DNA from: Verticillium longisporum
Lineage: Eukaryota; Ascomycota; Sordariomycetes; Glomerellales; Plectosphaerellaceae
NCBI GenBank assembly: GCA_019188255.1
Contig: JAETXT010000005.1
Location: 992,001-1,056,000, forward strand
Direction of reading: 5' to 3'
Length of the DNA: 64,000 bases
Under the pieces are notes generated by a model. That model was not told the DNA's origin. It saw nothing but the letters and a program-made list of their open reading frames with translations, and ran no database searches. This document shows positions 22,956 through 34,283 of this stretch, piece after piece; within the stretch, counting starts at the first letter, position 1, and the number at the start of each line of letters is the position of its first letter. Position numbers and translations under genes: made by a program.

Positions 22956-23531
22956 TGGAGACCCCCGGAATCGCTAAGCGACTGGCTGACTATCAAGCTG
23001 ACCCGTCAAAACAACAGAATCATAGAGTCCGAGTATCGGCTCTGGCCAATTTTTCTTTGCGTAGTCGTAGTCCCTAGCGGTCTCATACTCTAGAGTGTTA
23101 GCGCTGCTCATGGCGTCCACTGGTTTAGTTTGATCTTTGCCATGAGATCCTTGGCTTTCGCGACCACAATCGGCGTGACCCTGAGTGTGAACTATCTGAT
23201 TGATAGCTATCACGATATCAGCGGAGATGCGATTGTGACTGTTATCTTGGTCCGCAACACCATGTCCTTTGCCGTCAGCTACGGGTCAGTTCCCCTTTCC
23301 TTGGCTATGCAGAGCTTATGTCTGGGAGAACCAAAAGCAACTGACAAGACATACAGAATCACGCCCTGGCTGATGAACCTTGGTTATCAGAATTGTTTTA
23401 TCTCTGCTGCTTTCATCGGCATGGCCACGTCGTCGGTTTTCTTCGTCATGATTAAGTATGGAAAGAAATTTCGAATTCGCAGCGCCAGCAAGTATCACAG
23501 ACTTGTCAGTGCCGCAGAGTCGAAATGGTAG
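22956..23531 (+). pseudogene. C-terminal fragment of an MFS transporter
   Basis: The sequence reads as the last part of a major facilitator superfamily transporter of the fungal HOL1/multidrug type. It runs from SLSDWLTIKLTRQNN and EYRLWPIFLCVVVVP, then AAHGVHWFSLIFAM, SVNYLIDSYHDISGDA and ILVRNTMSFAVSYG, an intact intron (23285-23356), then ITPWLMNLGYQNCFISAAF and KYGKKFRIRSA, ending at 23531. A TAG at 23091-23093 replaces a codon (TGG to TAG would be a RIP-type G to A change). All upstream helices are missing because the amidase promoter begins within a few hundred bases. It has the amidase relic on one side and the RIP island on the other. Confidence 0.78.
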
Positions 23532-24100
23532 GGACGTGGTTGGGACATCTCGTTGTCCGATGATGATATGTTGCGGGGAGATACTGTGGGCGAGAAAAAA
23601 CGTTCGTCGGAGGTACTCGGAAAGTTTACAAGAACAAGGCGACCGTGAGAGTATCCAGAACGTTGTCAAGTGCCTCTGGCAATATTATCACTGTGATCAG
23701 GGCTGAGGCCTGGTTGGCATAAATTCTTTAGCTTGTGCAGTCTTACTGCGAGTTTCATGCCTGGCATCAGGTGTACCTTTCGTTCTTATCATCGACTTCC
23801 CTACCGTGATGCTGCTATATACCAACCTTGCCTATTCCAGGTAGTCAGGCCCGCCACAAGAGTTAACCTAGCGCACTAAAAACACCACTAAAATAGCCAA
23901 GCTATCGTGGGGAAGCGGGGGAACTGGGCCATGCCGCTCTTACACTCGGAGTTCAAGCCAGGAACCCGAGACCAGATGGCGATGCCACCGCGGTGTCTGC
24001 GGATGACTGCTTCTATTGCGGATGGGACGGTAAGACTAGACGACCGTTCTACTATAGAGGAAAACATTCACAAACGGCACCCTAGAACGCTCCTAACTTA
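23532..24100. other. Transition zone into the AT-rich island
   Basis: No gene is seen. GC content is still near genome-typical up to about 24080, then falls abruptly. Confidence 0.5.
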
Positions 24101-24699
24101 GGGGATAACTACCGAGGAACTATATTCAGGTCGGATAAGGCCAATTCTAGTTCTCGTATAAGGCTACTATATCACCGACTATTAATGCCTAGAAGCCTAT
24201 CCTTTATTAATGTTGAGAGGGCTTCACTGCTTATATGAACCCCAATCCAGTACTTCCGCTATGCTTGCGAGCTCTGAATAGGTAGGGTATCTGATAAGTC
24301 TTGTGATGGTTGATTCTTGATTTATTCTTGTCTGCTTCTCTGAGTTACTGCTACCTACGTGAGTCAGATATACCCATCTACTCTCAGCGATCACGTAAGC
24401 CGTAGTTCACGTGCTCCTGAGAGCAGTGGATCCCAGATATCCCAGATATCTTAGATATCACCATCCTAACCACAGAGTTCCCTAATATTAGTTCAACAAT
24501 TAAAAAGGTTTTAATTAACGATATTAGTATCCATATATCCGTTTTATTTAGATAGCGAATATAATACCTAACCGATAATATAAACCGAGTACGCTCTTAC
24601 TTATTACTTTAATTACTTATAGAAGATAGAGATATCGATAATAGAGAACGATCTCTAAGGAACTATCTAGGCTTACGTACCTATAACCGAGCCGCTAAT

Positions 24700-25270
24700 A
24701 TCTAGCCCTAGGGGTCTTTCGACTTTAGGATCCCCTACTTAAGAGTATTAGAGATCTTAGTAGAAATAATTAGCCTCTTAATATAAAGGTTAGATAATAT
24801 AAAGATAGACTTTATCCTATTTAACCTAGCTATCTCTAGTATATTAACCTAGGCCTATATTCTTCTAGACCTAAAATATAAAGCAGAGTTACTAGCCTAT
24901 AACCCCTCTAATAGCCGCCTTACTATTAACTATAAAGTATTAACTATTTCCCTAACTACCTTCCTAGCCTATTACCTATATTTCTTTAAGCTATACGAAC
25001 TTTATAGTATAGCTCTATTTATATACCCTTATAGGTTTATATATACTAGATATATAGAGGATCGATCTTACTTTACCTATAGTATACTAAATATAGAAGC
25101 TAAATAGTTTAATTAGGGATATATCCTAGAGCTATATTATTAGCTAAACCTAAGCGAGGATAATTAGATACCTATTCTACTATCCTTAATACCTAGCTCT
25201 TATATCCCTAATACCTAGGCCCCTCCGGCCTTTACTATAGACGAAGACTAATATAAATAGCTAGGTAGAA
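24700..25270 (+). pseudogene. RIP-degraded coding-like relic, family unknown
   Basis: One plus-strand frame stays open for long stretches and reads like protein: NIKIDFILFNLAISSILTQA, AELLAYNPSNSRLTINYK and FLAYYLYFFKLYELYS, with stops in the places RIP would create them. It lies just left of the first LTR and does not match the gypsy gag/pol blocks I can recognise. It may be a captured host gene or part of another element. Confidence 0.35.
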
Positions 25271-25282
25271 GGGCCTGCCCTA

Positions 25283-25758
25283 TAGTATAACAACCAAGGA
25301 AGCAGGGTAACCGCGAGTTAACGACCCCGCGATCAGAAAACACGATAAGATAAGAAGCGGACCCACTAAGCAGAGCACGTGATGGCTCACCTAGATATAG
25401 TAGTAAGCCGTTAGCTCACTAGGGATATAATAGTGAGCTAGGGGCTAGCTTATAAGATAATATACTATAATCCTAATATCATGGATCACTAACGACTAAT
25501 AAATAAGCTATCTAATATAAGCTTACTACCTAATAATAAGGATAGGATAAACGGGTATATAAGAACGGGTATTCGGTACTTATAGATATATTCTTTCTCA
25601 CGATAGTGATTAATCTAAGTCTTACTTTATATCTATTATAACGAGTACGTAATGCCTTACGATATTATATCGTCTTAGAGTTATAACCTAAGCTTCTATA
25701 AATAGTAACCCTAACCCTCTAATAGTATTCCCCCTTTAGAAGCTACTAAGTCGTAATA
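25283..25758 (+). repeat. LTR of forward gypsy element (5' LTR)
   Basis: About 476 bp, homologous to 35180-35657 over its length. The ends correspond to TGTTA...TAACA with RIP changes. Its first 100 bp keep many C and G bases (ACCGCGAGTTAACGACCCCG), so RIP is lighter at this edge. The next 125 bp (25759-25883) is the start of the internal region, matching 32172-32291 inverted. Confidence 0.8.
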
Positions 25759-25883
25759 TTTTAATTACTCTTATTTAATAGGTTTACTTTATAATACTAA
25801 GTAATACTTATTATAGGAATAATATCTATTAATAGCGTCGGAAATAGCGCTAGTAACTTAGCCGCTATAATCTAGGAGCTCTA

Positions 25884-26342
25884 TATTACGACCTAGTAGC
25901 TTCCGAAGGGGGAATACTATTAGAGGGTTAGGGTTACTATTAGTAGAAGCTTAGGTTATAACTCTAAGACGACATAGTATCGTAAAGCGTTACGTACTTA
26001 TTATAATAGATATAAAATAAGACTTAGATTAATTATTATCGTAAAAAAGAATATATGTATAAGTCTAGAATATCCGTCCTTATATAACTATTATCCTATC
26101 CTTATTATATTAAATAATAAGCTTATATTAGATAGCTTACTATTATACTATAATCCTCTTATATTAGATTATAGCTTATAGTAATCTAAGTATAATAGTA
26201 ATCCTTAGTCCTAGATTATTATTTCCTAGTAATCCTATTATATAACCTAGCCTTAATAAGCCTTATTTTATTAATAACCTTAGATCTTCTAATATAGGGC
26301 TTATCTATAGTTAGTTATTCGACTTATACTTATTATATAATA
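25884..26342 (-). repeat. 3' LTR of the reverse-oriented gypsy element
   Basis: Starts TATTACGACC (TGTTACGACC before RIP), the reverse complement of the LTR end at 35657. About the first 280 bp match the forward LTRs inverted; the outer U3-like part differs, marking a different LTR subfamily. Confidence 0.75.
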
Positions 26343-27679
26343 CTCCTCCTTTAGGCCGATATCCTAATAGCTATAAATAGTAGGTCCTACTCTAGATTCG
26401 ATTAGCCTATAAACTCCTCTTTTACTAACTATAATACGATATCTAATCGTATTCGAAAACCTCTATCGAAGAAAACTATTAAGCGTATTAACTTTATATC
26501 TTTAATCGAGTCGAAGGGTTCTAATACGGATATACCTTATACCTAATACTTCTAGAAAGGTTTAAAATATCGTATATTAGAGAAGTCTATATAGTATAAG
26601 GAGTATATAAAGCGAGGTTATTAGTATAATAGTATTTTAGTATCGTCTTCTTATAAGTATCGTATTTTCCGCTAATTAGGTTATCGTAGCTAATAATAGC
26701 TTAATTAAGCGTCTTTTAAAAACTAAAAAGAAATTAGAAGATAATAAAGAGGCTATAGAAGAAGCGCTAATTAAATTATAAGAGGATCTATCGTATACCG
26801 TAAATCGCTTATAGCGGATTTAGTAGATTAAGAAGAAAGTAAAGGAGTATAATAATAAAGCGTTTCGTCGGGGTATCTAGGAGCTAGATAAGGAGGATAG
26901 TTTATTTCTTACTCTTAATATTTATAAGTATTATATAGAGAATAATTTAGTATTTATAGGGGTAACTTCCGATATAGATTAGCCCTTTTTAGGTTTAGGG
27001 GAATTACTAGAGGAGTTTAATATTAATAAAATTACTTTAATAGCTATAAATAGTTTAAGTTCCTAATTAATTCCTACATATTTTCTTTATAGCTATAATT
27101 CTTCTATTTAATAAAGTACTCGTTTTAATTATTCTTTATTCTATAATTAATAATTCTTTTAATTTTATATTCGTTTATATCTTCTATTTCTATATTAATT
27201 ATAAATAGTATATTTAATAATATTAATTCTAAAAGTACTATATAAAAGATAGGGTAAATCTTTATATTCTTTAATAATAAGAGGTAGTAATTAGTATCCG
27301 AGAGTTTCTTAAGAATTTTAAAAGGTCCTAATTTCTTAAAATCTAATTTATTATTTAATCGTTTAGTTTTAATATTTTAGCGGATAAAATAGATACTACC
27401 TCCCTCTTATAAGGATAATCCCTTTATCCTTATCTTATTAATATACGTAGTTATTCTAGTATATACGAGCTCGAGGTCGAGCTTAATTTAGTCCTAAATC
27501 TTATAGATATTATCTATAATATAGATTACTTTTAATATATCTAGTACTTTATAGCGTTCCGTATAAGCTATTAGGTTATATTCGTAATTAATATAGAAAG
27601 GTAATTCCTTTATTAACTCGCTTAGTAAATTATTATATATAAACTATATAATAAGTAATAATATAACTTAATTATTTTA

Positions 27680-28210
27680 TTAATAGTTAATATAATATTA
27701 AAGGTACTACTCTAGAGTCTAATTCATTCTCTCTATTTATCTATCTATCTATAAATAAAAAGCTATAAATAGCTTATATTTAGCTCTAAATTAAGTAATA
27801 AATAATTTCTAGAAATTATTAGTAAAGAGCTTATCTCTATTTAATATTAATTCTTTTAGGAGTCCGTATTATCCTATAATATTCCTAAGGAATATATAAG
27901 CGAGGTCTTCTACTATTCCTATAGCTTTATATAAGAGAAAGTAAAAGTATTTAGTAAATTAGTCGATAATTATTAGGATATTATCGTAAGAGGTCCTAAT
28001 TAAGGGTTCCTTCGATAATAATAAGCTAATAATAAAGTCTAATAAGACTAACTCCTAGGCTATAGTTAGTATTAATAGTACTTTAAATTCTCTATAAGGC
28101 TTATATCTCTCTACTTTACTTTTCTTATAGAGGTTATAATTATAGATTATTATTATAATATCCTATCTAATTCTTTTAAAATCGTAATATTTTCTAAATC
28201 GAATAAATAT
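27680..28210 (-). pseudogene. Integrase core relic of the gypsy element
   Basis: The minus strand reads YKPYREFKVLLILTIA, LDFIISLLLSKEPLIRTSYD, ILIIIDRFTKYFYFLLYK and FLRNIIGxYGLLKELILNRD, the rve integrase core (DF and SDRD-type motifs) with typical RIP substitutions (SDRD now NRD) and interrupting stops. Confidence 0.8.
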
Positions 28211-29099
28211 TTTCGCTACTCCTTAATATCTATAGGCTTTAGCTTTATAGATTTATTTAATAAGCTCTATAATACTTTTAAGTAGCTTAGCGGGTTTTAT
28301 TTATATAGTAACTATTAAGGTATAATAATATAGGATTAGATTTCCTTCTTTATTATTTACGAGGATCGTATTATTATTTAAAAGTATAGTTTATTTATAG
28401 TCTAAGCATTTATTTAAGATATCTACCCTATTATTCTTAGATCCTTTATAATAGATAATAATAAAGTTAAACTCCGAGAAGAATTCCGCTTATCTAATCT
28501 AGTATTTATTAAGGTCTTTATTTATTATAAAGTATATAAGATTCTTATAATTAATATAGACTTTAACTTTATATCGTATTCTAGAGAAATATATTCTCTA
28601 TTCTTTAAAAGCTTCGATAATTATTATAAATTCTTTATCGTATATTTAATAATTAAGCTCTAATCTATATAGCGTCTTCGAGAAGAACGCTACTAAGTAT
28701 AAGCGTCCTTAATCGTCCCTCTATCCTAATTATCCTTTAATAGCGAAGTCGGAGGTATCTATCTTAACTTCTATAGGTTTTTCGGGGTCTATTATTTAGA
28801 GGACTAGTTTATTAAGGATAGTATCGATAATTTAGCGAAATACTTTTTCTTAAGGTTTATTCTATATAAATTCTATTTCCTTAATTATAAAGCTTATTAA
28901 AGGATTAATAATCTTATTATATCTTTTTAAGAATTATTAATAGAAGTTAATAAAATCGAGGAATACTTTAATATTTTTAATATTCTTTAATATAAACTAT
29001 TCCTTAATAGCTATTATTTTAGATTTTTCTATCTTAATTTCTCCTAAAGTAATTATATACCCTAGGAAATCTACTTCCTATATATAGAACTTAGCCTTT

Positions 29100-29650
29100 T
29101 CTAGCTTTATTAATAGCTTATATTAATATAGTTATATAAGGACTTAGTAGACGTATCCTTTATATTCTTCTATTATCTTCGAGAAGATTAGAATATTATC
29201 GAGGTATATTATTACGAAGACGTCTAAGAATTCTTATAATATATCGTTAATTATATTTTAGAAGGTTATAAAGGCGTTAATTAATCTAAATAATATAATT
29301 AAGTATTTATAGTATCCTTATTATATTCGGAATACCGTTTTCTATTCCTCTTTATCCTTAATATAGATAAAGTTATATACTCTTTTAAGATCGAGTATTA
29401 TAAATTAATTAGCTCCTATTAATATATCCCTAAATTCTAATATTAGAAGTAATAAGTAGTAATTCTTAATCGTAATATTATTTAACTATCTATAATTAAT
29501 ATATAATCTTTCTTTATTATTTTTCTTTAATATAAAGAGAATCGGGTATCCTATTAAGGATATCGATAATTAGATATATCCTTTTCTAAGATTCTCTTTA
29601 AAATATTTATTAAGAATATCTATTTATCGAGGGTTTAATCTATAGATCTT
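29100..29650 (-). pseudogene. Reverse transcriptase relic of the gypsy element
   Basis: The minus strand reads LDLKRVYNFIYIKDKEE, KTVFRI, YKYLIILFRLINAFITF, NIINDIL and FLDVFVIIYLDNILIFSKII. This is the RT palm; YLDN replaces the catalytic YLDD (GAT to AAT, a RIP-type G to A change). Stops replace conserved Trp and Gln positions. Confidence 0.85.
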
Positions 29651-31329
29651 ATTAAATCGGGGGCTCTCCTTTTCCTTAATTAGGATTTTATAATTATAAT
29701 ATATATACTTAAGTAATACTATATCAACTTCTTCTTTAAAGATCTTTTTATATTTCTAATATTCTTTAAATATATTCTATAGTCTTTCTTATTATTCTAT
29801 TATAAGCTCTTCTAGGGTTATCTCCTCTAAATTATCTTTATTCGTAAGGGCTAATTAGAGGTCGCTTAAGAGACTATTTATAGGTCTTTCCTTAAAGGTT
29901 AATATACTTTATTAAATATAGCTAGCTATCTAATTAATCTAAGGGTTCTATTATCTAAGCTATAGGATATTTAGGATAATTTATTTTCCTTTTATATTAA
30001 TAATATCGAAGGTTATATAACTTTAATAATAAAAGATAAATACTTAGAAAGGCGTAATCTCCTTATTTACGATCCCTCCTCTATATAAGACTACTTATCC
30101 TTTTATTATATTAAGTTAATAGGGTTCCTCTTTATATTTCTATATAATCTTATTCTTATTGATATATTTAGGATTTATATAATTACCCTAAGTATTATTA
30201 TCTAATAGCGTACTTACTTATCGTCCTCTTACGTTTATTCTTATATAGAAGTAATTTATACTATAAATTCGTTTAGCTAAGTAGATCGCTCTTATTTCCT
30301 TTATTAATCGTTATCCCTATCTAATTAACGCTTACCTTTTCCCGAAGGCGGTAATATAATAAATAACTATATTATATTTAGATTACTTAAGTTAAGGTTA
30401 TCGTTATCCTTATAATAGACCCTAAAGAGTAGCTTCTTAATATATTTTATATAATAAAGCCTCTAATCTCTAGCCTTAGCTATATAATATTTTATATACG
30501 TATTATTATTATAATCCTCCTATCTAATATAATCTTAATAATATTTATTATAATAAATAAGGTCTAATTAGAATATAAGCTAACCTTAATTATATTTATC
30601 TATATATAGGATCTATTTACGATTCTCCTATTCGAACTCTACTTTTATTTATAGCTCGATCTAGTAATTATATAAGAGAAATTAATATATAGCTTTCTCC
30701 TTAAAATAATATTTATAATTATCGTAGATATATTCGGGCTAGAATAATTAATAGTATTATTCGTAAATATAATAAAGTATTAAGTAATCTCTTATTATAA
30801 GTCGTATATTTTCTTTAATACTTTCTCGTTTTTAGGTATTAGCTTTCTATAATTTAGTCCTATAATAGATAAATTCGTTCTATAATATTAAGGGGTTATA
30901 GTCCTCGCTAATACTATTAACTTCGTATACCTATATAAATATATAGGGTTAAGTCTATCTAAATAGAGATTCTTCTTTATTAGCTTATATATATTTATCC
31001 TATTCTATATCGTTTATTAGTCCTATATAGGGAGCTAATTATAGTTCTAAGTAAATATATTTATAAGCTCTTTCTTCGTTTATATCGATTTCCTAGGTCT
31101 TTAATATTACTTATTAACCTTATTTCTAAATTCGTCTTTCCTTCTTAATAATAATTATTATAATTAGGGTTCTTTATCCTATAAATACCCTAGGGAATTA
31201 TCTATTCTATTCCTTATTATCTTTATAAGTTAAGTAATCGTCCTAATAATAGAAGGTCTAATTAATTTTAATATAATCTTAGTATTAAATATAATTAAGC
31301 TATCGTTTATTTATAGGTTTCTAGGGTTT

Positions 31330-31385
31330 CTTAAATTATTAATATTCTCGAGCTATATACCCGTTTTATTATAGTTATAGTATTT
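31330..31385 (-). pseudogene. Gag CCHC zinc-knuckle relic
   Basis: The minus strand reads YYNYNKTG followed, one base shifted, by IARE and Tyr. This is the CxxCxxxGHxxxxC knuckle with Cys codons changed to Tyr. Its place upstream of RT supports a gag-pol order. Confidence 0.5.
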
Positions 31386-32291
31386 TATATCCTTAAGATC
31401 CTTTAATTTACTATATCTAATATTATTAAGCTTTATAAATCCTATATAAATAATCTATCCCTAAGCTATATTAATATAGGGTTTATTATATTAATACTTA
31501 TATCCTTAATTAGATTAATAATAGGGAATATAAGGGTTCTATAATCCTATAATAGGCTTTTATCCTTTTTCTATTCTACGTTTATATTAACGATCGTCGA
31601 TTTTAATAGTTATAATAATATACTTAGTAAAGGTTTTAGGTCTATCCTCCTAGATAAGGTCGTCCTTAATAGTATTTTTAAGTCTTTTATAGAAATAGGC
31701 TATAAAAGTAGATTCTATTTAATCGAATCGATTAGCTAAGAGTTAAAACTCTATAATATATTTAATAGCTAGCTTAGTCTATTTAAGCTAAAGGATTTTT
31801 CTTTTATTTTATCGTTCCTTATCTACGTCCTTAAATACTTATTTAATAGTTTCTTCGAATACGTTTATACTTATATAGATATCCTAAATAACTTATTTTA
31901 TATCTTCTTTCTTAGTATAAGTAGAATAGTCCTTAATAAAGGGTTCGAATTAATATAAAGTATCCCCTTTAAAGTAAGAGGAGGTATTAACGACCTTCTC
32001 GCTTTAATACTTAAGTTAGCCCTTATTAGCTTTATAGTATTAATATAGCTAAGTAATAAAAGACTAAAATACTTTAAGGTTATTATCGAATAACTAAAGG
32101 GGAAGAGCTTTTATACTCGTTCTACTTTAAAGTTATTATATTAAGGCTTAGAGCTATTTATTCTCTAAACGGAGCTCCTAGATTATAGTAGCTAAATTAT
32201 TAGCGCTATTTCTAATATTATTAATAGATATTATTTCTATAGTAAATATTACTTAATATTATAAAATAAACCTATTAAATAAGAGTAATTA

Positions 32292-32423
32292 AAATATTAC
32301 GACCTAGTAGCTTCTAAAGGGGGAATATTATTAAAGGGTTAGGGTTACTATTAATAGAAACTTAGGTTATAACTCTAAGATAATATAGTATTATAAAGTA
32401 TTATGTACTTATTATAATAGATA
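32292..32423 (-). repeat. Truncated 5' LTR of the reverse gypsy element
   Basis: 132 bp matching 25884-26015 in the same orientation, ending at the TA target dinucleotide of the DNA transposon. Confidence 0.8.
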
Positions 32424-32473
32424 ACGTAATCCACAAGCGAGTGGTTCACCCAAGCGAGTGGTTCACTTCGCCC
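32424..32473 (+). repeat. Left terminal inverted repeat of the Fot1-like element
   Basis: Begins ACGTAATCCACAAGCG. It contains a direct sub-repeat (AGCGAGTGGTTCAC twice, 17 bp apart), a likely transposase binding site. Confidence 0.92.
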
Positions 32474-32521
32474 GGGCCCACGACCTACACCTGAATTCTA
32501 CAGATTCCACCTCCGCCCGCG

Positions 32522-34175
32522 ATGGAGACTCTTTCAAAAGAAGGTCAATTATTCCTTGCTATCCAAGCTATGGACAATGACCCGAACCTAAGCGCCCGGA
32601 GTGCTGCGAGGATCTACACCGTCCCCTTAACGACGCTCCTCCGACGCCAGAAGGGCAAACCCTCCCGACGCGAAAGCCCGCCCAATTCTGCCAAATTAAC
32701 AGTACTAGAAGAGAAAACTATTGTCGAATATATCCTTGACCTAGATGCGCGATCTTACCCTCCCCGGTTGGGTGAGGTCGGAGATATGGCGAATCGCCTG
32801 CTTGCCGACCGTGACGCGCCACGCGTCGGGAAGAACTGGGCCGCAAACTTCGTCAAACGGCAACCAGAGCTCCGGACGCGTTTCTTTCGCAAGTACGACT
32901 ACAAGAGGGCCCAATGCGAAGATCCGGACGCGATAAACGCGTGGTTCCGCCTCGTGCATAACATGATCGCCAAGTACGGCATCCAAGAGGCTGACATGTA
33001 CAACTTTGACGAGACCGGCTTCCAGATGGGCGTTATCGCCAACGGAATGGTCGTGACCAGTTCGGAAAGACGGTCCAATGTGAAGATGAGGCAGCCAGGC
33101 AACCGGGAATGGGTTACGGTGATCCAGGGCGTTGGCGCGTTGGGTTTCTCCGTCCCGCCGTTCATCGTGGTTTCGGGCAAGTACCACCTCTCGAGCTGGT
33201 ACCAGGACGACGCGATTTCTCGCGACTGGAGAATCGCAACATCTCCAAACGGCTGGACGACGAATGATATTGGTCTGGAATGGATTCGGCATTTTGACAG
33301 GCATACAAAGTCCCGTACTTCGGGCGGTTATCGCCTACTGATCCTGGATGGCCACGAAAGTCACCACTCGGTCGACTTCGAACTCTACTGCAAGGAGAAC
33401 AACATCATCACACTCTGTATGCCTCCTCATTCGTCACATCTACTCCAGCCTCTCGATGTTGGGTGTTTTGGCCCACTAAAGAAAGCATACGGTCGGCAAA
33501 TCGAGGATAGGATGAGGGCGGGTACAACGCACATCAGCAAAGAGGACTTCTTCCCGGCGTTTTCGGCTGCATTTCAGCAAGCAATGACAGAAAAAACATC
33601 CAGGGAGGCTTTCGAGGAGCGGGGCTTGTCCCCCATAACCCGGAAACAGTCCTGTCAAAGCTGGATGTGAGGTTGAGGACGACGACGCCTCCGGGGACGT
33701 CCCACGGGGAGCGTGATTCTTGGGTCTCTAAGACGCCCACTAACCTGCTCGAGGCAGGTTCCCAGACTGACTTCATCAAAGGGCGAATCTCACGCCACCA
33801 GGGAAGCTCCCCAACGTCAATTTTAGATGCTGTTGACTATCTTGCGAAGGGGACGCGGGGTGTTATGCACCAGATCGCTCTTTTGAAGTCAGAGGTTATG
33901 ATCCTTCGAGAGGAAAATGCTACACTAAGCCGACGCCGGAGGGCCAAAAGCTACGTCTCCGGGAAGGAGGAAGCATGGCTGTAGGCGAGGGACAGGACAA
34001 GATTGCTCAGAAGGAAGTAGATATCCAGATAAAAGAGGAAACGCTGCAGAACCCGGGTCCCGCGTCGTGGTCCCAGCCGAAGAAACGATGCTGTAGCGTA
34101 TGCGGGAAGACCGGCCACAACGCGAGAACTTGTCAGGTAGCTATCTCATCGTCTGCAAAAGACGAGGAGGAGTGA
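32522..34175 (+). CDS. Fot1/pogo-type transposase (two frame breaks)
   Basis: Cut-and-paste transposase. Residues 1-130 hold psq and CENP-B helix-turn-helix DNA-binding units (ARSAARIYTVPLTTLLRRQK; KNWAANFVKRQPELRTRF). The catalytic DDE-1 domain shows MYNFDETGFQMG, LLILDGHESHHS and LLQPLDVGCFGPLKKAYG, the D/D/D pattern of the Fot1 group. The C-terminus ends in a zinc knuckle, CSVCGKTGHNARTC. The frame breaks at the GGGG run 33621-33624 (EER to GLVPHNPETVLSKLD) and near 33961-33972 (KEE to MAVGEGQDKIAQKEV). Each break looks like one missing base; restoring both would give about 551 residues, close to Fot1. If the breaks are real, the copy is non-autonomous. Confidence 0.92.
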
Positions 34176-34233
34176 TTTTAATTGATTTACGGCGTTTGGG
34201 TTGAGGTTTTCCTCGGAATGTTTGTCGGGTCGG

Positions 34234-34283
34234 GGTGAAGTGAACCACTCGCATGGGTGAACCACTCGCTTGTGGATTACGTT
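34234..34283 (-). repeat. Right terminal inverted repeat of the Fot1-like element
   Basis: Reverse complement of the left repeat with two mismatches in 50 bp; the outermost bases are GGATTACGT, then the TA target copy. Confidence 0.92.

Larger units (their letters stand above)
25884..32423 (-). mobile_element. Ty3/gypsy LTR retrotransposon, RIP-inactivated, minus orientation
   Basis: Internal region 32291 to 26343 (about 5.9 kb) lies between a full 3' LTR (25884-26342) and the first 132 bp of the 5' LTR (32292-32423). Reading the minus strand, the order is gag zinc-knuckle relic, reverse transcriptase, then integrase, the Ty3/gypsy order. All frames are closed by TAA/TAG stops consistent with C to T changes in both strands. 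The 5' LTR is cut exactly at the TA where the DNA transposon starts, and the flank beyond that transposon is not the rest of this LTR. Confidence 0.87.
32424..34283 (+). mobile_element. Fot1/pogo-type (Tc1-mariner superfamily) DNA transposon
   Basis: 1860 bp flanked by TA on both sides (32422-32423 and 34284-34285) with 50-bp terminal inverted repeats differing at two positions. It encodes a CENP-B/DDE transposase. The element has normal GC content and no RIP signature although it sits in a heavily RIP-mutated island, so it entered after the surrounding elements were mutated. Size, repeat length and target match the Fot1 group of Fusarium (about 1.9 kb). Confidence 0.95.

Noticed and set aside
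22974..23213. 79-codon minus-strand frame
   Set aside because: It lies antisense to the MFS fragment, which explains its open state.
25700..25720. Telomere-like CCCTAACCC in the LTR
   Set aside because: Only two units, present in each LTR copy, so it is part of the retroelement and not a telomere.
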